The notes below the pieces were generated by a model, which searched no databases, was not told the DNA's origin, and saw only the letters and a list, made by a program, of their open reading frames with translations. Below are positions 37,222-45,327 of a stretch of 64,000 nucleotides of DNA, piece after piece. This DNA comes from Stenotrophomonas sp. MMGLT7 (GTDB lineage: Bacteria > Pseudomonadota > Gammaproteobacteria > Xanthomonadales > Xanthomonadaceae): positions 1 to 64,000 of the forward strand of contig NZ_JAJOZS010000013.1 of the NCBI RefSeq assembly GCF_021168555.1, given 5' to 3'. The first letter of the stretch is position 1. Every line of letters begins with the position of its first letter. The position numbers and the translations under genes are program-made.

Positions 37222-37367
37222 TCGCGGGATTCCCCATTCCCCACCTGTCGCATCCTCGCCGGGGCTCGATCCGTCGAAACCACTCTTCCTTGGTGTCGCG
37301 GGGAGCCACGGCGATCGGTGGCAGTGGGCACGATTGCGGCGAAAGCGCAGCCCCCTGCAGAAGCGAT

Positions 37368-37435
37368 GTAGGAGCGACTTCAGTCGCGATGGGGCTTCAC
37401 CGGTAGAGCCCCATCGCGACTGAAGTCGCTCCTAC
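37368..37435. repeat. REP-like palindrome, family 1, copy D
   Basis: Near-perfect inverted repeat with GTAGGAGCGACTTCAGTCGC arms and a GGGGCTTCACCGGTAGAGCCCC centre, between the convergent phaZ and sensor genes. The remaining parts of this 288-base gap (37222-37367 and 37436-37509) show no coding or structural signal I can name. Confidence 0.9.
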
Positions 37436-37509
37436 GGGTCGCTCCTACCGGTCGCTGCTGCAACCGCTGCAATGAGCGTGACCGGGATGCTATCGATGGG
37501 GAACCTCCC

Positions 37510-38427
37510 TCAACCCTCGCTGCCCCTCACCAGCAGATGCTTGGCCAGCTGGCCATGCAGGTGGCCGAGGCCCCGCGCCAGGTGCAGGGTGGCGAACAGC
37601 AACGCCACCCCGGCGACGAAGACGAACGGCAGCGCCCACGGCAGGTCGTGCAGCACGTTGTGCCCGTCCACCCACACGCCGGCATAGTCGCTGAACAGGC
37701 CCAGCGGCGACAGCAGCAGCGAGGCGCTCAGGGACAACAGCGTCACCGTCACCGTGAAGTAGCAGATCCCCAGCGGCAGCATCAGCAGGAAGTACAGCAG
37801 CGTGCTCCAGGTCCGCGGGTCGGTGAAGATCGCGCCGATGCGCGCCAGCCAGGGCCGCTCGCGCTCGGTGTAGACCGGCCGGCGCGGCATGCGCACGCCC
37901 AGCAGGGTCTCGACGATGCGCCCCTCCACCAGCGACAGCAGCCGGGTGGAGCCCAGGAACAGCACCAGCAGCGGCACGCCGACGATCAATACCAGCAGCG
38001 GCAGCGAGATGCTGGCCCCGGTCACCACCCAGGTGAAGTAGAAGATGCCGGTGGCCAGCGACAGCAGCATGTAGAACAGCGCGCCGTAGGTGCGCGGATC
38101 GGCGGCCACGCCGAAGAACTTGCCGAGCGCCGATTGCCGGCGCGGCGGCAGCGGCGGGCGCAGCGCGCGCGTCACCGTCACCTCGGTCTGGCGGTAGATG
38201 TCGGCCACCTCCTCCGGGGCGCCGTAGCTGCCGGCCACCGCGGCGATCACCTCGGCCTCGCTCTTGCCGGACTGTTCGGCCAGTTCGGAGCGCAGGTATT
38301 CCTCGGCGTCGTACATCGCGTCCTGGATCATCGCCGGATCGGCGCCGGCCAGCGCCTGCCGCAGCTGCGCCAGGTATTCGGGGATGGAGGTCGGCAACGG
38401 CCGGCCCGCGCTTGCTTCGGTGTTCAT
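37510..38427 (-). CDS. DUF1700-type membrane protein paired with PadR
   Basis: A 305-residue protein. Residues about 12-90 form the helical DUF1700/HAAS-type domain (YLAQLRQALAGADPAMIQDAMYDAEEYLRSELAEQSG), followed by four hydrophobic segments in two pairs (near 115-165 and 215-290), resembling a duplicated four-helix sensor module. Such proteins are usually encoded next to PadR regulators and are thought to sense envelope or membrane signals. Its ATG overlaps the padR stop (ATGA), so the pair is translationally coupled. Confidence 0.8.
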   Translation of the reverse strand: MNTEASAGRPLPTSIPEYLAQLRQALAGADPAMIQDAMYDAEEYLRSELAEQSGKSEAEVIAAVAGSYGAPEEVADIYRQTEVTVTRALRPPLPPRRQSALGKFFGVAADPRTYGALFYMLLSLATGIFYFTWVVTGASISLPLLVLIVGVPLLVLFLGSTRLLSLVEGRIVETLLGVRMPRRPVYTERERPWLARIGAIFTDPRTWSTLLYFLLMLPLGICYFTVTVTLLSLSASLLLSPLGLFSDYAGVWVDGHNVLHDLPWALPFVFVAGVALLFATLHLARGLGHLHGQLAKHLLVRGSEG

Positions 38428-38789
38428 TCGGGTATTCCCTCCAGGACGGAATCGACGGAATCGCGGGTGGCGCGCCAGGCAGCGGCCCATTGCCGCAATG
38501 CCTGGCGCCCTTCATCGGTGATGCGGTAGTAGCGGCGCGGCGGCCCGGACAGCGACGGCTCGACGTGGCTGAGCAGCAGCCCGGCGCCTTCCAGGTTGCG
38601 CAGCACCGGGTACAGCGCGCTCTGCTTGCCGCTCAGCACGCCCTCGCCGACCCGCTCCAGGCGCTTGGCGATCAGGTAGCCGTACAGCGGCTCGCCGGCC
38701 TGCGCCAGCACCGCCAGCAAGGCCAGCGACACGGTGCCGGCGCTGAGCTCCTTCTGGAACTTGCGAAGCTGGCCATCGGGTTCGCTCAA
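38424..38789 (-). CDS. PadR-family transcriptional regulator
   Basis: A 121-residue PadR regulator: ALLAVLAQAGEPLYGYLIAKRLE, GVLSGKQSALYPVLRNLEGAGLL, then PPRRYYRITDEGRQAL, the winged helix-turn-helix typical of the family. The start codon is TTG, supported by GGGAGA 8 bases upstream and the lack of an ATG in frame. A hairpin with nine U residues ends only 13 bases before this start. It is expected to repress its own operon, including the coupled membrane protein. Confidence 0.9.
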   Translation of the reverse strand: MSEPDGQLRKFQKELSAGTVSLALLAVLAQAGEPLYGYLIAKRLERVGEGVLSGKQSALYPVLRNLEGAGLLLSHVEPSLSGPPRRYYRITDEGRQALRQWAAAWRATRDSVDSVLEGIPE

Positions 38790-38802
38790 CCGGGTCTCCC
38801 AG

Positions 38803-38825
38803 AAAAAAAAACGTCGCGAAGCGAC
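38803..38825 (-). terminator. Leftward terminator-like hairpin in the padR leader
   Basis: On the minus strand, a short GTCGC-TTC-GCGAC hairpin is followed by G and nine T residues. The T-run ends 13 bases before the padR TTG. It could insulate padR from upstream leftward transcription or attenuate the padR message. Confidence 0.5.
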
Positions 38826-38861
38826 ACCGACGTCCCTCTCCCGCCCCGCGGGAGGGGGGGG

Positions 38862-38882
38862 ACCATCGGCAGCGCCGATGGT
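38862..38882. repeat. Perfect 9-bp inverted repeat in the padR/cyclophilin gap
   Basis: ACCATCGGC-AGC-GCCGATGGT, flanked by a GGGAGGGGGGGG run and GGTGAGGG. This resembles a common xanthomonad intergenic repeat rather than an operator. Confidence 0.6.
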
Positions 38883-39062
38883 GGGGTGAGGGAAAGCCGC
38901 CAGTAATGCCGCCGCCCCCCCCGCCTCACTACATTGCAGTCAACACTATTACGAACTTAGCTATACCGAATGTGCCGATAGTCATCCGCCCCCCACCCGC
39001 GCTGGCGCGCCCCGCTCCGCTTCGACGAGAATCGACCGTTCCCGCACCCGCCCGGACCGCCG

Positions 39063-39971
39063 ATGAAACCCCGCCTCGCCCTACTGTCGCTGGCCCTCGC
39101 CCTCGCCCCCCTGCTGGCCGGCGCCGCCACCGCCTACCGCAGTCCGCAACAGATCCTCGAAGCCTCACCGGCCAGCGACTGGCGCACCCTGGACCCGGCC
39201 GACACGCTCTACATGGAACTGGCCGGCGGGCGCGTGGTCATCGAGCTGGCGCCGGACTTCGCCCCCGCGCACGTGGGCAACATCCGCACCCTGGCGCACG
39301 AGCGTTTCTGGGACGGGCTGAGCATCTACCGCGCGCAGGACAACTTCGTGGTGCAGTTCGGAGACGCCGACGGCGAGGAGCCGGGCAAGGCCAGGCCGCT
39401 GGGCAGCGCCCGAACCCACCTGCCGGCCGAATTCTCGCGCCCGATCGGCACGCTGCCGTTCGAGCGCCTGCCCGACAGCGACGGCTGGGCGCCGCAGGTC
39501 GGTTTCAGCGAGGGGTTCCCGGTCGGCCGCGACCCGGCCCGCGACCGCACCTGGCTGGCGCACTGCTACGGCGCGGTCGGCGCCGGCCGCAACAATGCCG
39601 ACGACAGCAGCATCGGCGCCGAACTGTACGTGGTCATCGGCCAGTCGCCGCGCCAGCTGGACGACAACATCACCGTGGTCGGGCGCGTGGTGAAGGGCAT
39701 GGAGCTGCTGAGCACGATCGCGCGCGGACCCGAGCCGATGGGCTTCTACGAGGACCCGGCGCAGCGCACGCCGATCCGTGCCATCCGCCTGGCCAGCGAC
39801 GTGCCCGAGGCCGAACGCACGCCGCTGCAGCTGCTGCGTACCGACAGCCGCACCTTCCGCGACGTGGTCGAGGCCCGGCGCAACCGCGTGGACGATTTCT
39901 ACAGGCGCCCGGCCGGGCACATCGACCTGTGCAACGTGCCGCTGCCGGTGCGTGCGCCGCCGGCGGCCTGA
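39063..39971 (+). CDS. Secreted cyclophilin-type peptidyl-prolyl isomerase
   Basis: A 302-residue exported protein with a signal peptide ([23 protein letters not shown]). Residues about 45-225 follow the cyclophilin fold: [41 protein letters not shown], and the late strand [19 protein letters not shown]. Some catalytic-site residues of classical cyclophilins are replaced (an ASP-rich insertion after [12 protein letters not shown]), so activity is uncertain. A C-terminal extension of about 60 residues, [20 protein letters not shown], has no assigned role. It should act in the periplasm on envelope proteins. Confidence 0.88.
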   Translation: MKPRLALLSLALALAPLLAGAATAYRSPQQILEASPASDWRTLDPADTLYMELAGGRVVIELAPDFAPAHVGNIRTLAHERFWDGLSIYRAQDNFVVQFGDADGEEPGKARPLGSARTHLPAEFSRPIGTLPFERLPDSDGWAPQVGFSEGFPVGRDPARDRTWLAHCYGAVGAGRNNADDSSIGAELYVVIGQSPRQLDDNITVVGRVVKGMELLSTIARGPEPMGFYEDPAQRTPIRAIRLASDVPEAERTPLQLLRTDSRTFRDVVEARRNRVDDFYRRPAGHIDLCNVPLPVRAPPAA

Positions 39972-40052
39972 TCGCGGCCTCGACCGTCACGGTCCGCTGC
40001 CGCGATCCGCTCGCCACTTCCCCGGATACGCTTTACCCAGCCTACCCGGTTT

Positions 40053-40088
40053 CGTAGAGCGGAGCAGCGGAGCAAGCTCCGCTCTACG
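40053..40088. repeat. 13-bp inverted repeat between convergent genes
   Basis: CGTAGAGCGGAGC and its complement around a 10-base loop, between the cyclophilin and alcohol dehydrogenase genes, which converge. It may act as a bidirectional terminator-like hairpin; it has no T-run. Confidence 0.65.
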
Positions 40089-40102
40089 CAATGGCCGGCC
40101 CG

Positions 40103-41143
40103 TCACGCCGCCTGCAGGATCACCTTCATCGCCTTCTCCTGCGCGGCGTTGCCGAACACCGTATAGGCCTGCTCGATATCGTCCAGCGCGAAGCGGTGGG
40201 TCACCAGCTGCTCAGGCTTCACCTTGCCCGAGGCCACGGTCTGCAGCAGCATCGGCGTGCTGAAGGTGCACACCAGCCCGGTCGCCAGGGTGATGTTGCG
40301 GATCCACAGCTTCTCCAGCCGCAGTTCAACCGGCTTGCCGTGCACGCCGACGTTGGCGATGCGCCCGCCCGGGGCGATGACCGACTGGCAGGTGTCGAAG
40401 GTGGCCGGAATGCCCACCGCCTCCACTGCCACGTCCACGCCCTTGCCGCCGGTCAGCGCCATGATCGCCTCCACCGCGTCGCCACTGCCGGCATCGACGA
40501 TGTCGGTGGCGCCGAAGCGGCGCGACACCTCCAGCCGCGCCGGATCGGTATCGACCATGATGATGCGCGAGGGCGAGTAGAACTGCGCCGTCAGCAGCAC
40601 CGCCATGCCGATCGGGCCGGCGCCGACGATCGCCACGGTGTCGCCCGGCTGCACCTTGCCGGCGAGCACGCCGATCTCGAAGCCGGTGGGCAGGATGTCG
40701 CTGAGCATCACCAGCGCCTCCGGGTCCACCTCCGCCGGTGCCGGGTACAGACTGTTGTCGGCATGCGGGATGCGCACGTACTCGGCCTGGGTGCCGTCGA
40801 TCATGTGGCCGAGGACCCAGCCGCCGTCGCTGCAATGGGCGTACAGCTGCTTCTTGCAGTAGTCGCAGCGCCCGCACGAGGTGATGCAGGAGATCAGCAC
40901 GCGGTCGCCGGCCCTGAAGTTGGAGACCGCCTCGCCGACCTGCTCGACCACGCCCACGCCCTCGTGGCCGAGGGTCAGCCCTTCCACCACCTCGGGCACG
41001 TCGCCCTTGAGGATGTGCAGGTCGGTGCCGCAGATGGTGGTGTGGGTGATGCGCACGATGGCATCGGTGGAATGCTGCAGGGCCGGCTTGTCCTTCTCCG
41101 CCCATTCCTTGTTGCCGGGACCGCGGTAGACGAGCGCTTTCAT
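40103..41143 (-). CDS. Zinc-dependent alcohol dehydrogenase
   Basis: A 346-residue medium-chain dehydrogenase. Catalytic zinc ligands are Cys38 (CGTDLH), His60 and Glu61 (GHEGVG). The structural zinc site is complete at Cys90, Cys93, Cys96 and Cys104 (CGRCDYCKKQLYAHC). The NAD-binding Rossmann motif is VAIVGAGPIGMAVLL. The substrate is probably a primary or secondary alcohol/aldehyde. The start MKALVYRGPG is standard. A perfect FNR/ANR box lies upstream with spacing suited to activation, so expression is likely induced at low oxygen, consistent with a fermentative role. Confidence 0.93.
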   Translation of the reverse strand: MKALVYRGPGNKEWAEKDKPALQHSTDAIVRITHTTICGTDLHILKGDVPEVVEGLTLGHEGVGVVEQVGEAVSNFRAGDRVLISCITSCGRCDYCKKQLYAHCSDGGWVLGHMIDGTQAEYVRIPHADNSLYPAPAEVDPEALVMLSDILPTGFEIGVLAGKVQPGDTVAIVGAGPIGMAVLLTAQFYSPSRIIMVDTDPARLEVSRRFGATDIVDAGSGDAVEAIMALTGGKGVDVAVEAVGIPATFDTCQSVIAPGGRIANVGVHGKPVELRLEKLWIRNITLATGLVCTFSTPMLLQTVASGKVKPEQLVTHRFALDDIEQAYTVFGNAAQEKAMKVILQAA

Positions 41144-41170
41144 GGGGAATCCTCCTCTTTGGGGCCGTCT

Positions 41171-41215
41171 CCCATACTGGCCCCGCCGCCGGCGGGCGTA
41201 CTTGATCCAGATCAA
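41171..41215 (-). promoter_or_regulatory. FNR/ANR-type promoter of the alcohol dehydrogenase
   Basis: The palindrome TTGATCCAGATCAA (41202-41215) is an exact match to the TTGAT-N4-ATCAA consensus of FNR/ANR regulators. On the minus strand, a TATGGG hexamer at 41176-41171 would place the transcription start near 41166, putting the box centre close to -42, the class II activation position. Confidence 0.75.
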
Positions 41216-41377
41216 CATTCGTGACGCCGCAATGCCAGTCGAGGCAAGCATGGGGCCAGCGGACGCGACACCGGCGCATTTTCGGGCCACGTACCTGCGG
41301 AACGGCCCCTGCATCGTCTGTCCGGAGGCGGGAGCCCCGGTGCTCGACCGCGATCTGGCCGGGAAAGGCACCAGGTA

Positions 41378-41402
41378 GGTCCCCGCCTGCGCGGGGACGA
41401 CG
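41378..41402. repeat. Short GC palindrome, family 2, second copy
   Basis: CCCCGCCTGCGCGGGGACGA, the same motif as at 505-531. The rest of the 41144-41425 gap holds the FNR promoter and no recognisable gene. Confidence 0.7.
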
Positions 41403-41425
41403 GCACCATCTGCGGGGAGAATGCC

Positions 41426-42307
41426 CTAGCGAACGCGCTGGCTGAAGGCCACGCTGCCCAGGATCAGCAGGGCCGCCAGCAGCATCGTCCAGGTCAGCGG
41501 CTCGCCCAGCAGCGCCCATGCCAGCAGCGCGCCGAACACCGGCACCAGGTAGGTCACGGTGGAGGCGCGTGCCGGACCGATGCGCTGGATCAGCCGGTAG
41601 TACACCAGGTAGGCCAGACCCGTGCAGAGCACGCCGAGCATTGCCGCGCTGGCCCAGGCGTGCGGCGGCGGCGTCGCCGCCGGCCAATGCAGCCAGGCAA
41701 GCGGCGCCAGCAGCAGCGCACTGCTGCCCAGCGTGGCGGCGGCCGAGGCCGCCGGCGGCAGGCCGGCCATGTGCCGCTTCACCAGGTTGTAGCCGATGCC
41801 GTAGCACAGCGAGGCCAGCGTGCCTGCCGCCGCGGCCGGGCCGACGCTCAGCCCGGCCGACTTGCCGGTGGCCAGCACCAGCACGCCGACGAACCCCACC
41901 AGCAGCGCCAGCGAGCGCCGCGTACCGATGCGCTCGCCGAAGAACAGGAACGCGATCAGCGCGGTGAACAGCACCGTCATCGCGTTGCAGATGGCGCCGA
42001 TCGCCGCCGGTGCACGCTGCGCCCCCCAGGCGAACAGCAGGAACGGCAGCATCGAGTTCAGCACGCCGATCGCGGCCAGGCCGGGCCAGCGCCGCACCGG
42101 GAAGTGCCGGCGCGCCATCCACAGGAACGGCAACAGCACCACCGCCCCCAGCGCCAGCCGCAGCTCCACCAGCGCGAACGGGCCGAACGCCGGCGCGGCG
42201 ATGCGCATGAACAGGAACGAGCTGCCCCACACCAGGCCGAGCCCGCCCAGTTCCAGCAGCGTGCGCCAGTCGCGGGCGGGCACGGACAGGCCCGGGGCGG
42301 CGCTCAT
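41426..42307 (-). CDS. EamA/DMT-family transporter
   Basis: A 293-residue inner-membrane protein with ten hydrophobic segments in two five-helix repeats. GLVWGSSFLFMRIAAPAFGPFALVELR at the start and RIGPARASTVTYLVPVFGALLAWALLGEPLT in the second repeat are classic EamA patterns. Members export amino acids or metabolites; the substrate is unknown. The ATG at 42307 begins the family-like sequence. It is divergent from a LysR gene that probably controls it. Confidence 0.92.
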   Translation of the reverse strand: MSAAPGLSVPARDWRTLLELGGLGLVWGSSFLFMRIAAPAFGPFALVELRLALGAVVLLPFLWMARRHFPVRRWPGLAAIGVLNSMLPFLLFAWGAQRAPAAIGAICNAMTVLFTALIAFLFFGERIGTRRSLALLVGFVGVLVLATGKSAGLSVGPAAAAGTLASLCYGIGYNLVKRHMAGLPPAASAAATLGSSALLLAPLAWLHWPAATPPPHAWASAAMLGVLCTGLAYLVYYRLIQRIGPARASTVTYLVPVFGALLAWALLGEPLTWTMLLAALLILGSVAFSQRVR

Positions 42308-42486
42308 GCCAGCGCTCCGGCCGGATCGAGGAAGGCAAGCAGCACGCAGACGGTGCGCGGACAGCGGGACGGGTCGGGCATTGCGGGATGTCGTGGGTGA
42401 GGGGGACGGCGACCAGCATCGGGGCCGCGCCGGGCCGCGACAAGCGCGTAGTATCGGGGCAAGCCACAAATCCTGCTCATGTCTCG

Positions 42487-43470
42487 ATGCACCTGCGTCC
42501 GACCCTGCTGCCCGCACTGGGCGTGTTCGCCACCGCCGCGCGCCACCTCAACTTCGCCCGTGCCGCCGAGGAACTGCACCTGACCGCCAGCGCGGTCAGC
42601 CACCACATCCGCAAGCTCGAGGCCCAGCTCGGCGCACCGCTGTTCCAGCGCCATGCCCGAGGCGTGCTGCTGACCGCCGAGGGCCGGCGCCTGGCCGATG
42701 CCGCCACCGCCGCGATGGCCGACCTCGACGCCGTCGCCACCCGCCTGTCGCCGGCCGCCCAGGGCACGCCGCTGCGCGTGTCCACGCTGCGTTCGCTGTC
42801 CTACTGCTGGCTGCTGCCGCGGCTGCCGCGCTTCCGCCGCGCCCATCCGCACGTGCGCCTGGACATCCAGACCGACAGCGCGTTCTCGCGCTTCGACAGC
42901 GGCGGCCCGGAGCTGGGCATCCGCTACGGCCTGGGCCACTGGCCGGGGCTGACCGCGCACCTGCTGATGCAGGACGAGATGTTCCCGGTGGCCTCGCCCG
43001 CGCTGCCGGAGGCGGTCGCCCTGCGCGATGCGGCCGGCATCGCCGCGCTGCCGCTGCTGGACGACCTCTCCCCGCAGGGCTGGCCCGAGTGGTTCCGCGC
43101 CGCCGAGGTGCGCGGGCCGGTCCCGCCACCGCAGATCACCTTCAACGACAGCACCGACGCGATGCGCGCGGCCGTCTATGGCATGGGCGCCGCGCTGGCG
43201 CGCACCCACATCGCCCAGCCCTACCTGCAGCGCTACGAACTGGTGCGCCTGCCCGGACCGGCGCTGAAGGCGCGCTACGCCTACTACATCGTGCATCCAT
43301 CGCACCGCATGCCCGGCCCGGCGGCGCAGTCGTTCATCGACTGGCTGCGCCGCGAGGCCGCCGACGAGCGCACCCCGATCCCGGCGCTGCCGGCCGAGCT
43401 GCTCGGCCAGGCCGTGCCTTCCGTGGGCGGGCAGCGGCGGCGCCGGCCGCTGCCGGCCGGACCCGACTGA
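42487..43470 (+). CDS. LysR-family regulator (GcvA-like group)
   Basis: A 327-residue regulator. The start MHLRPTLLPALGVFATAARHLNFARAAEELHLTASAVSHHIRKLEAQLG matches the GcvA-like LysR subgroup, and the effector domain includes TLRSLSYCWLLPRLPRFRRAHPHVRLDI. It ends with an arginine-rich tail (GGQRRRRPLP). It is divergent from the EamA transporter across 179 bases, so the transporter is the most likely target. The frame is open 33 codons upstream but without family similarity. Confidence 0.92.
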   Translation: MHLRPTLLPALGVFATAARHLNFARAAEELHLTASAVSHHIRKLEAQLGAPLFQRHARGVLLTAEGRRLADAATAAMADLDAVATRLSPAAQGTPLRVSTLRSLSYCWLLPRLPRFRRAHPHVRLDIQTDSAFSRFDSGGPELGIRYGLGHWPGLTAHLLMQDEMFPVASPALPEAVALRDAAGIAALPLLDDLSPQGWPEWFRAAEVRGPVPPPQITFNDSTDAMRAAVYGMGAALARTHIAQPYLQRYELVRLPGPALKARYAYYIVHPSHRMPGPAAQSFIDWLRREAADERTPIPALPAELLGQAVPSVGGQRRRRPLPAGPD

Positions 43471-43492
43471 AGCGGGCCCGGCCGAAGCAGGC

Positions 43493-44611
43493 TCAGACCA
43501 GCGTAGCCAGCGCCGCCGGGTCGAAATCGTGCAGGTCCGCGGTGTCGCCGCCACGGACCTTGCCGACCCAGTGCGGGTCGGCCAGGATGGCGCGTCCGAC
43601 CGCGATCAGGTCGAACTCCTCGCGCTCCATGCGCCGCTCCAGTTCCTGCAGACCGACCGCATGCGAATGCTCGCCGCCGAAGGCCGCGAGGAAATCGCCG
43701 GACAGGCCCACCGAGCCGACCGAGACGGTCGGCGCGCCGGTGAGCTTCTTCGCCCAGCCGGCGAAATTGAGGCCCCGCTCACCGTCGATCTCCGGGAACT
43801 CCGGCTCCCAGAAGCGCCGCTGCGAGCAGTGCAGGATGTCCGCGCCGGCCTCCACCAGCGGCACCAGCCAATCGGCCATCTCGTCGGGCGTGGTCGCCAG
43901 CTTCGCCTTGTAGTCCTGCTGCTTCCACTGGCTCACCCGCAGCAGGATCGGGAAGTCCGGCCCGACTGCCGCGCGCACGGCCTTCAGTACCTCGGCTGCG
44001 AAACGCGCGCGCTCGCGCAGCGTCGCCCCGCCCCAGGCGTCGGTGCGGCGGTTGCTCCCCGCCCAGAAGAACTGGTCGATCAGGTAGCCGTGCGCGCCGT
44101 GGATCTCGGCCACGTCGAAGCCGAGCCGCTGCGCATCGGCCGCCGCGCGGGCGAACGCGGCGATGGTGTCGGCGATGTCCTGCTCGCTCATCGCCACGCC
44201 GTTCGGATCGTCCGGACCGTTGAGGCCCGAGGGACTTTCCACCGGCACCGGCGGCTTCCAGCCGCTGTTGCCGCGGGTGGCGCCGGTATGCCAGAGCTGC
44301 GGCCCGATGCGGCCGCCGGCCGCGTGCACGGCCTCGACCACGCCGGCCCAGCCCTCCAGCGCGGCCTCGCCGTGGAAGAACGGGATATTCGGCTCGTTGC
44401 GCGAGGCCGGCCGGTCGACCACGGTGCCTTCGGACAGGATCAGGCCCACGCCGTCCTCGGCGCGGCGACGGTAGTAGGCGGCCACGTTCTCCCCCGGTAC
44501 GCCTTCGGGCGAGAAGCAGCGGGTCATCGGCGCCATCACGATGCGGTTGGGCAGCGCCAGCGACTTGAAGCGGAACGGACGGAACAGCACGTCTGATGCG
44601 GATGCGGACAC
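43493..44611 (-). CDS. NADH:flavin oxidoreductase of the Old Yellow Enzyme family
   Basis: A 372-residue FMN enzyme that reduces activated C=C bonds. LFRPFRFKSLALPNRIVMAPMTR, LWHTGATRGNSGW, the catalytic pair in EIHGAHGYLIDQF, SNRRTDAWGG and DLIAVGRAILADPHWV are diagnostic. The best start is a GTG at 44611 (VSASASDVLF) with an AGAGAG site upstream; no ATG is near. The natural substrate is unknown. It converges with the LysR gene 22 bases away. Confidence 0.92.
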   Translation of the reverse strand: MSASASDVLFRPFRFKSLALPNRIVMAPMTRCFSPEGVPGENVAAYYRRRAEDGVGLILSEGTVVDRPASRNEPNIPFFHGEAALEGWAGVVEAVHAAGGRIGPQLWHTGATRGNSGWKPPVPVESPSGLNGPDDPNGVAMSEQDIADTIAAFARAAADAQRLGFDVAEIHGAHGYLIDQFFWAGSNRRTDAWGGATLRERARFAAEVLKAVRAAVGPDFPILLRVSQWKQQDYKAKLATTPDEMADWLVPLVEAGADILHCSQRRFWEPEFPEIDGERGLNFAGWAKKLTGAPTVSVGSVGLSGDFLAAFGGEHSHAVGLQELERRMEREEFDLIAVGRAILADPHWVGKVRGGDTADLHDFDPAALATLV

Positions 44612-44803
44612 GAGGACTCTCTTGCCGTGGGGGGGACCTCCGGAAGATAAGCGCCGGAACCGGGCAGACAAGGCCCGCGGCGGCGACACCGGCGGGATGC
44701 ACCGATCCACCCGGGCCCAACGACGCCCTGGCGCAGCCGCTGACGCAGACCTTTCACCTGCCGCCTGCTACGGTCGCCCTTCACCACGACAGGAAGAACC
44801 CAC

Positions 44804-45097
44804 ATGCCCACGCTACGCCTGCGCATCACCGGGACCGATGACGACGTGCGTCTGGTCACCGACCTGGTCAACGACCTGGACGGCATCGAGCGCATCGAGG
44901 AGATCGCCGACCTGATGCCGCACATGGACGACGAGGATTCCAGCTCCGCCGGCCTGAGCGACGACATCGGCCCCGGCACGCACGAACTCGAGATCGACGC
45001 ACCGAACCCGAGCACGGCCGCGAAGGTGCGCGACGTGCTGCAGGAAGCGGCCATCCGCCACGGCCTGGTCGTCGAGTTCGAGACCGACGAGGGCTGA
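44804..45097 (+). CDS. Small acidic protein of unknown function
   Basis: A 97-residue, strongly acidic protein beginning PTLRLRITGTDDDVRLVTDLVNDLDGIERIEEIADLMPHMDDEDSSSAG and ending in a conserved-looking region (AAKVRDVLQEAAIRHGLVVEFETDEG). The alternating strand/helix pattern resembles a small ferredoxin-like fold, but I do not recognise the family. AGGAAG precedes the ATG. It is flanked by the divergent OYE gene and a DUF885 lipoprotein gene. Confidence 0.75.
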   Translation: MPTLRLRITGTDDDVRLVTDLVNDLDGIERIEEIADLMPHMDDEDSSSAGLSDDIGPGTHELEIDAPNPSTAAKVRDVLQEAAIRHGLVVEFETDEG

Positions 45098-45124
45098 CGG
45101 TACCTATGCGCATGCCGCGGCCCG

Positions 45125-45200
45125 GGTAAGCGCGGCGCACCCGGGATGACCCTCGCGGCAGAAGGCCTGCTGTCGCCCCGGGTGCGCTGCGTTCACGGGT
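45125..45200. repeat. CCCGGGTGCGC-type intergenic repeat
   Basis: CCCGGGTAAGCGCGGCGCACCCGGG is followed about 40 bases later by an inverted copy of its core (CCCGGGTGCGCTGCG). This is a third short repeat family of the kind found between xanthomonad genes. Confidence 0.6.
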
Positions 45201-45327
45201 TGCCTGCTGCAGTCAGGGGCGCGCCTGCGTTCCGCTCGCGGATACGACGATCGCGCCATCCGTCGGCGTGTGCGGGGCCGGCGCCGGATGGCTATGCTGG
45301 GTGTCTTTCCGACCGAGATGCCACGCC

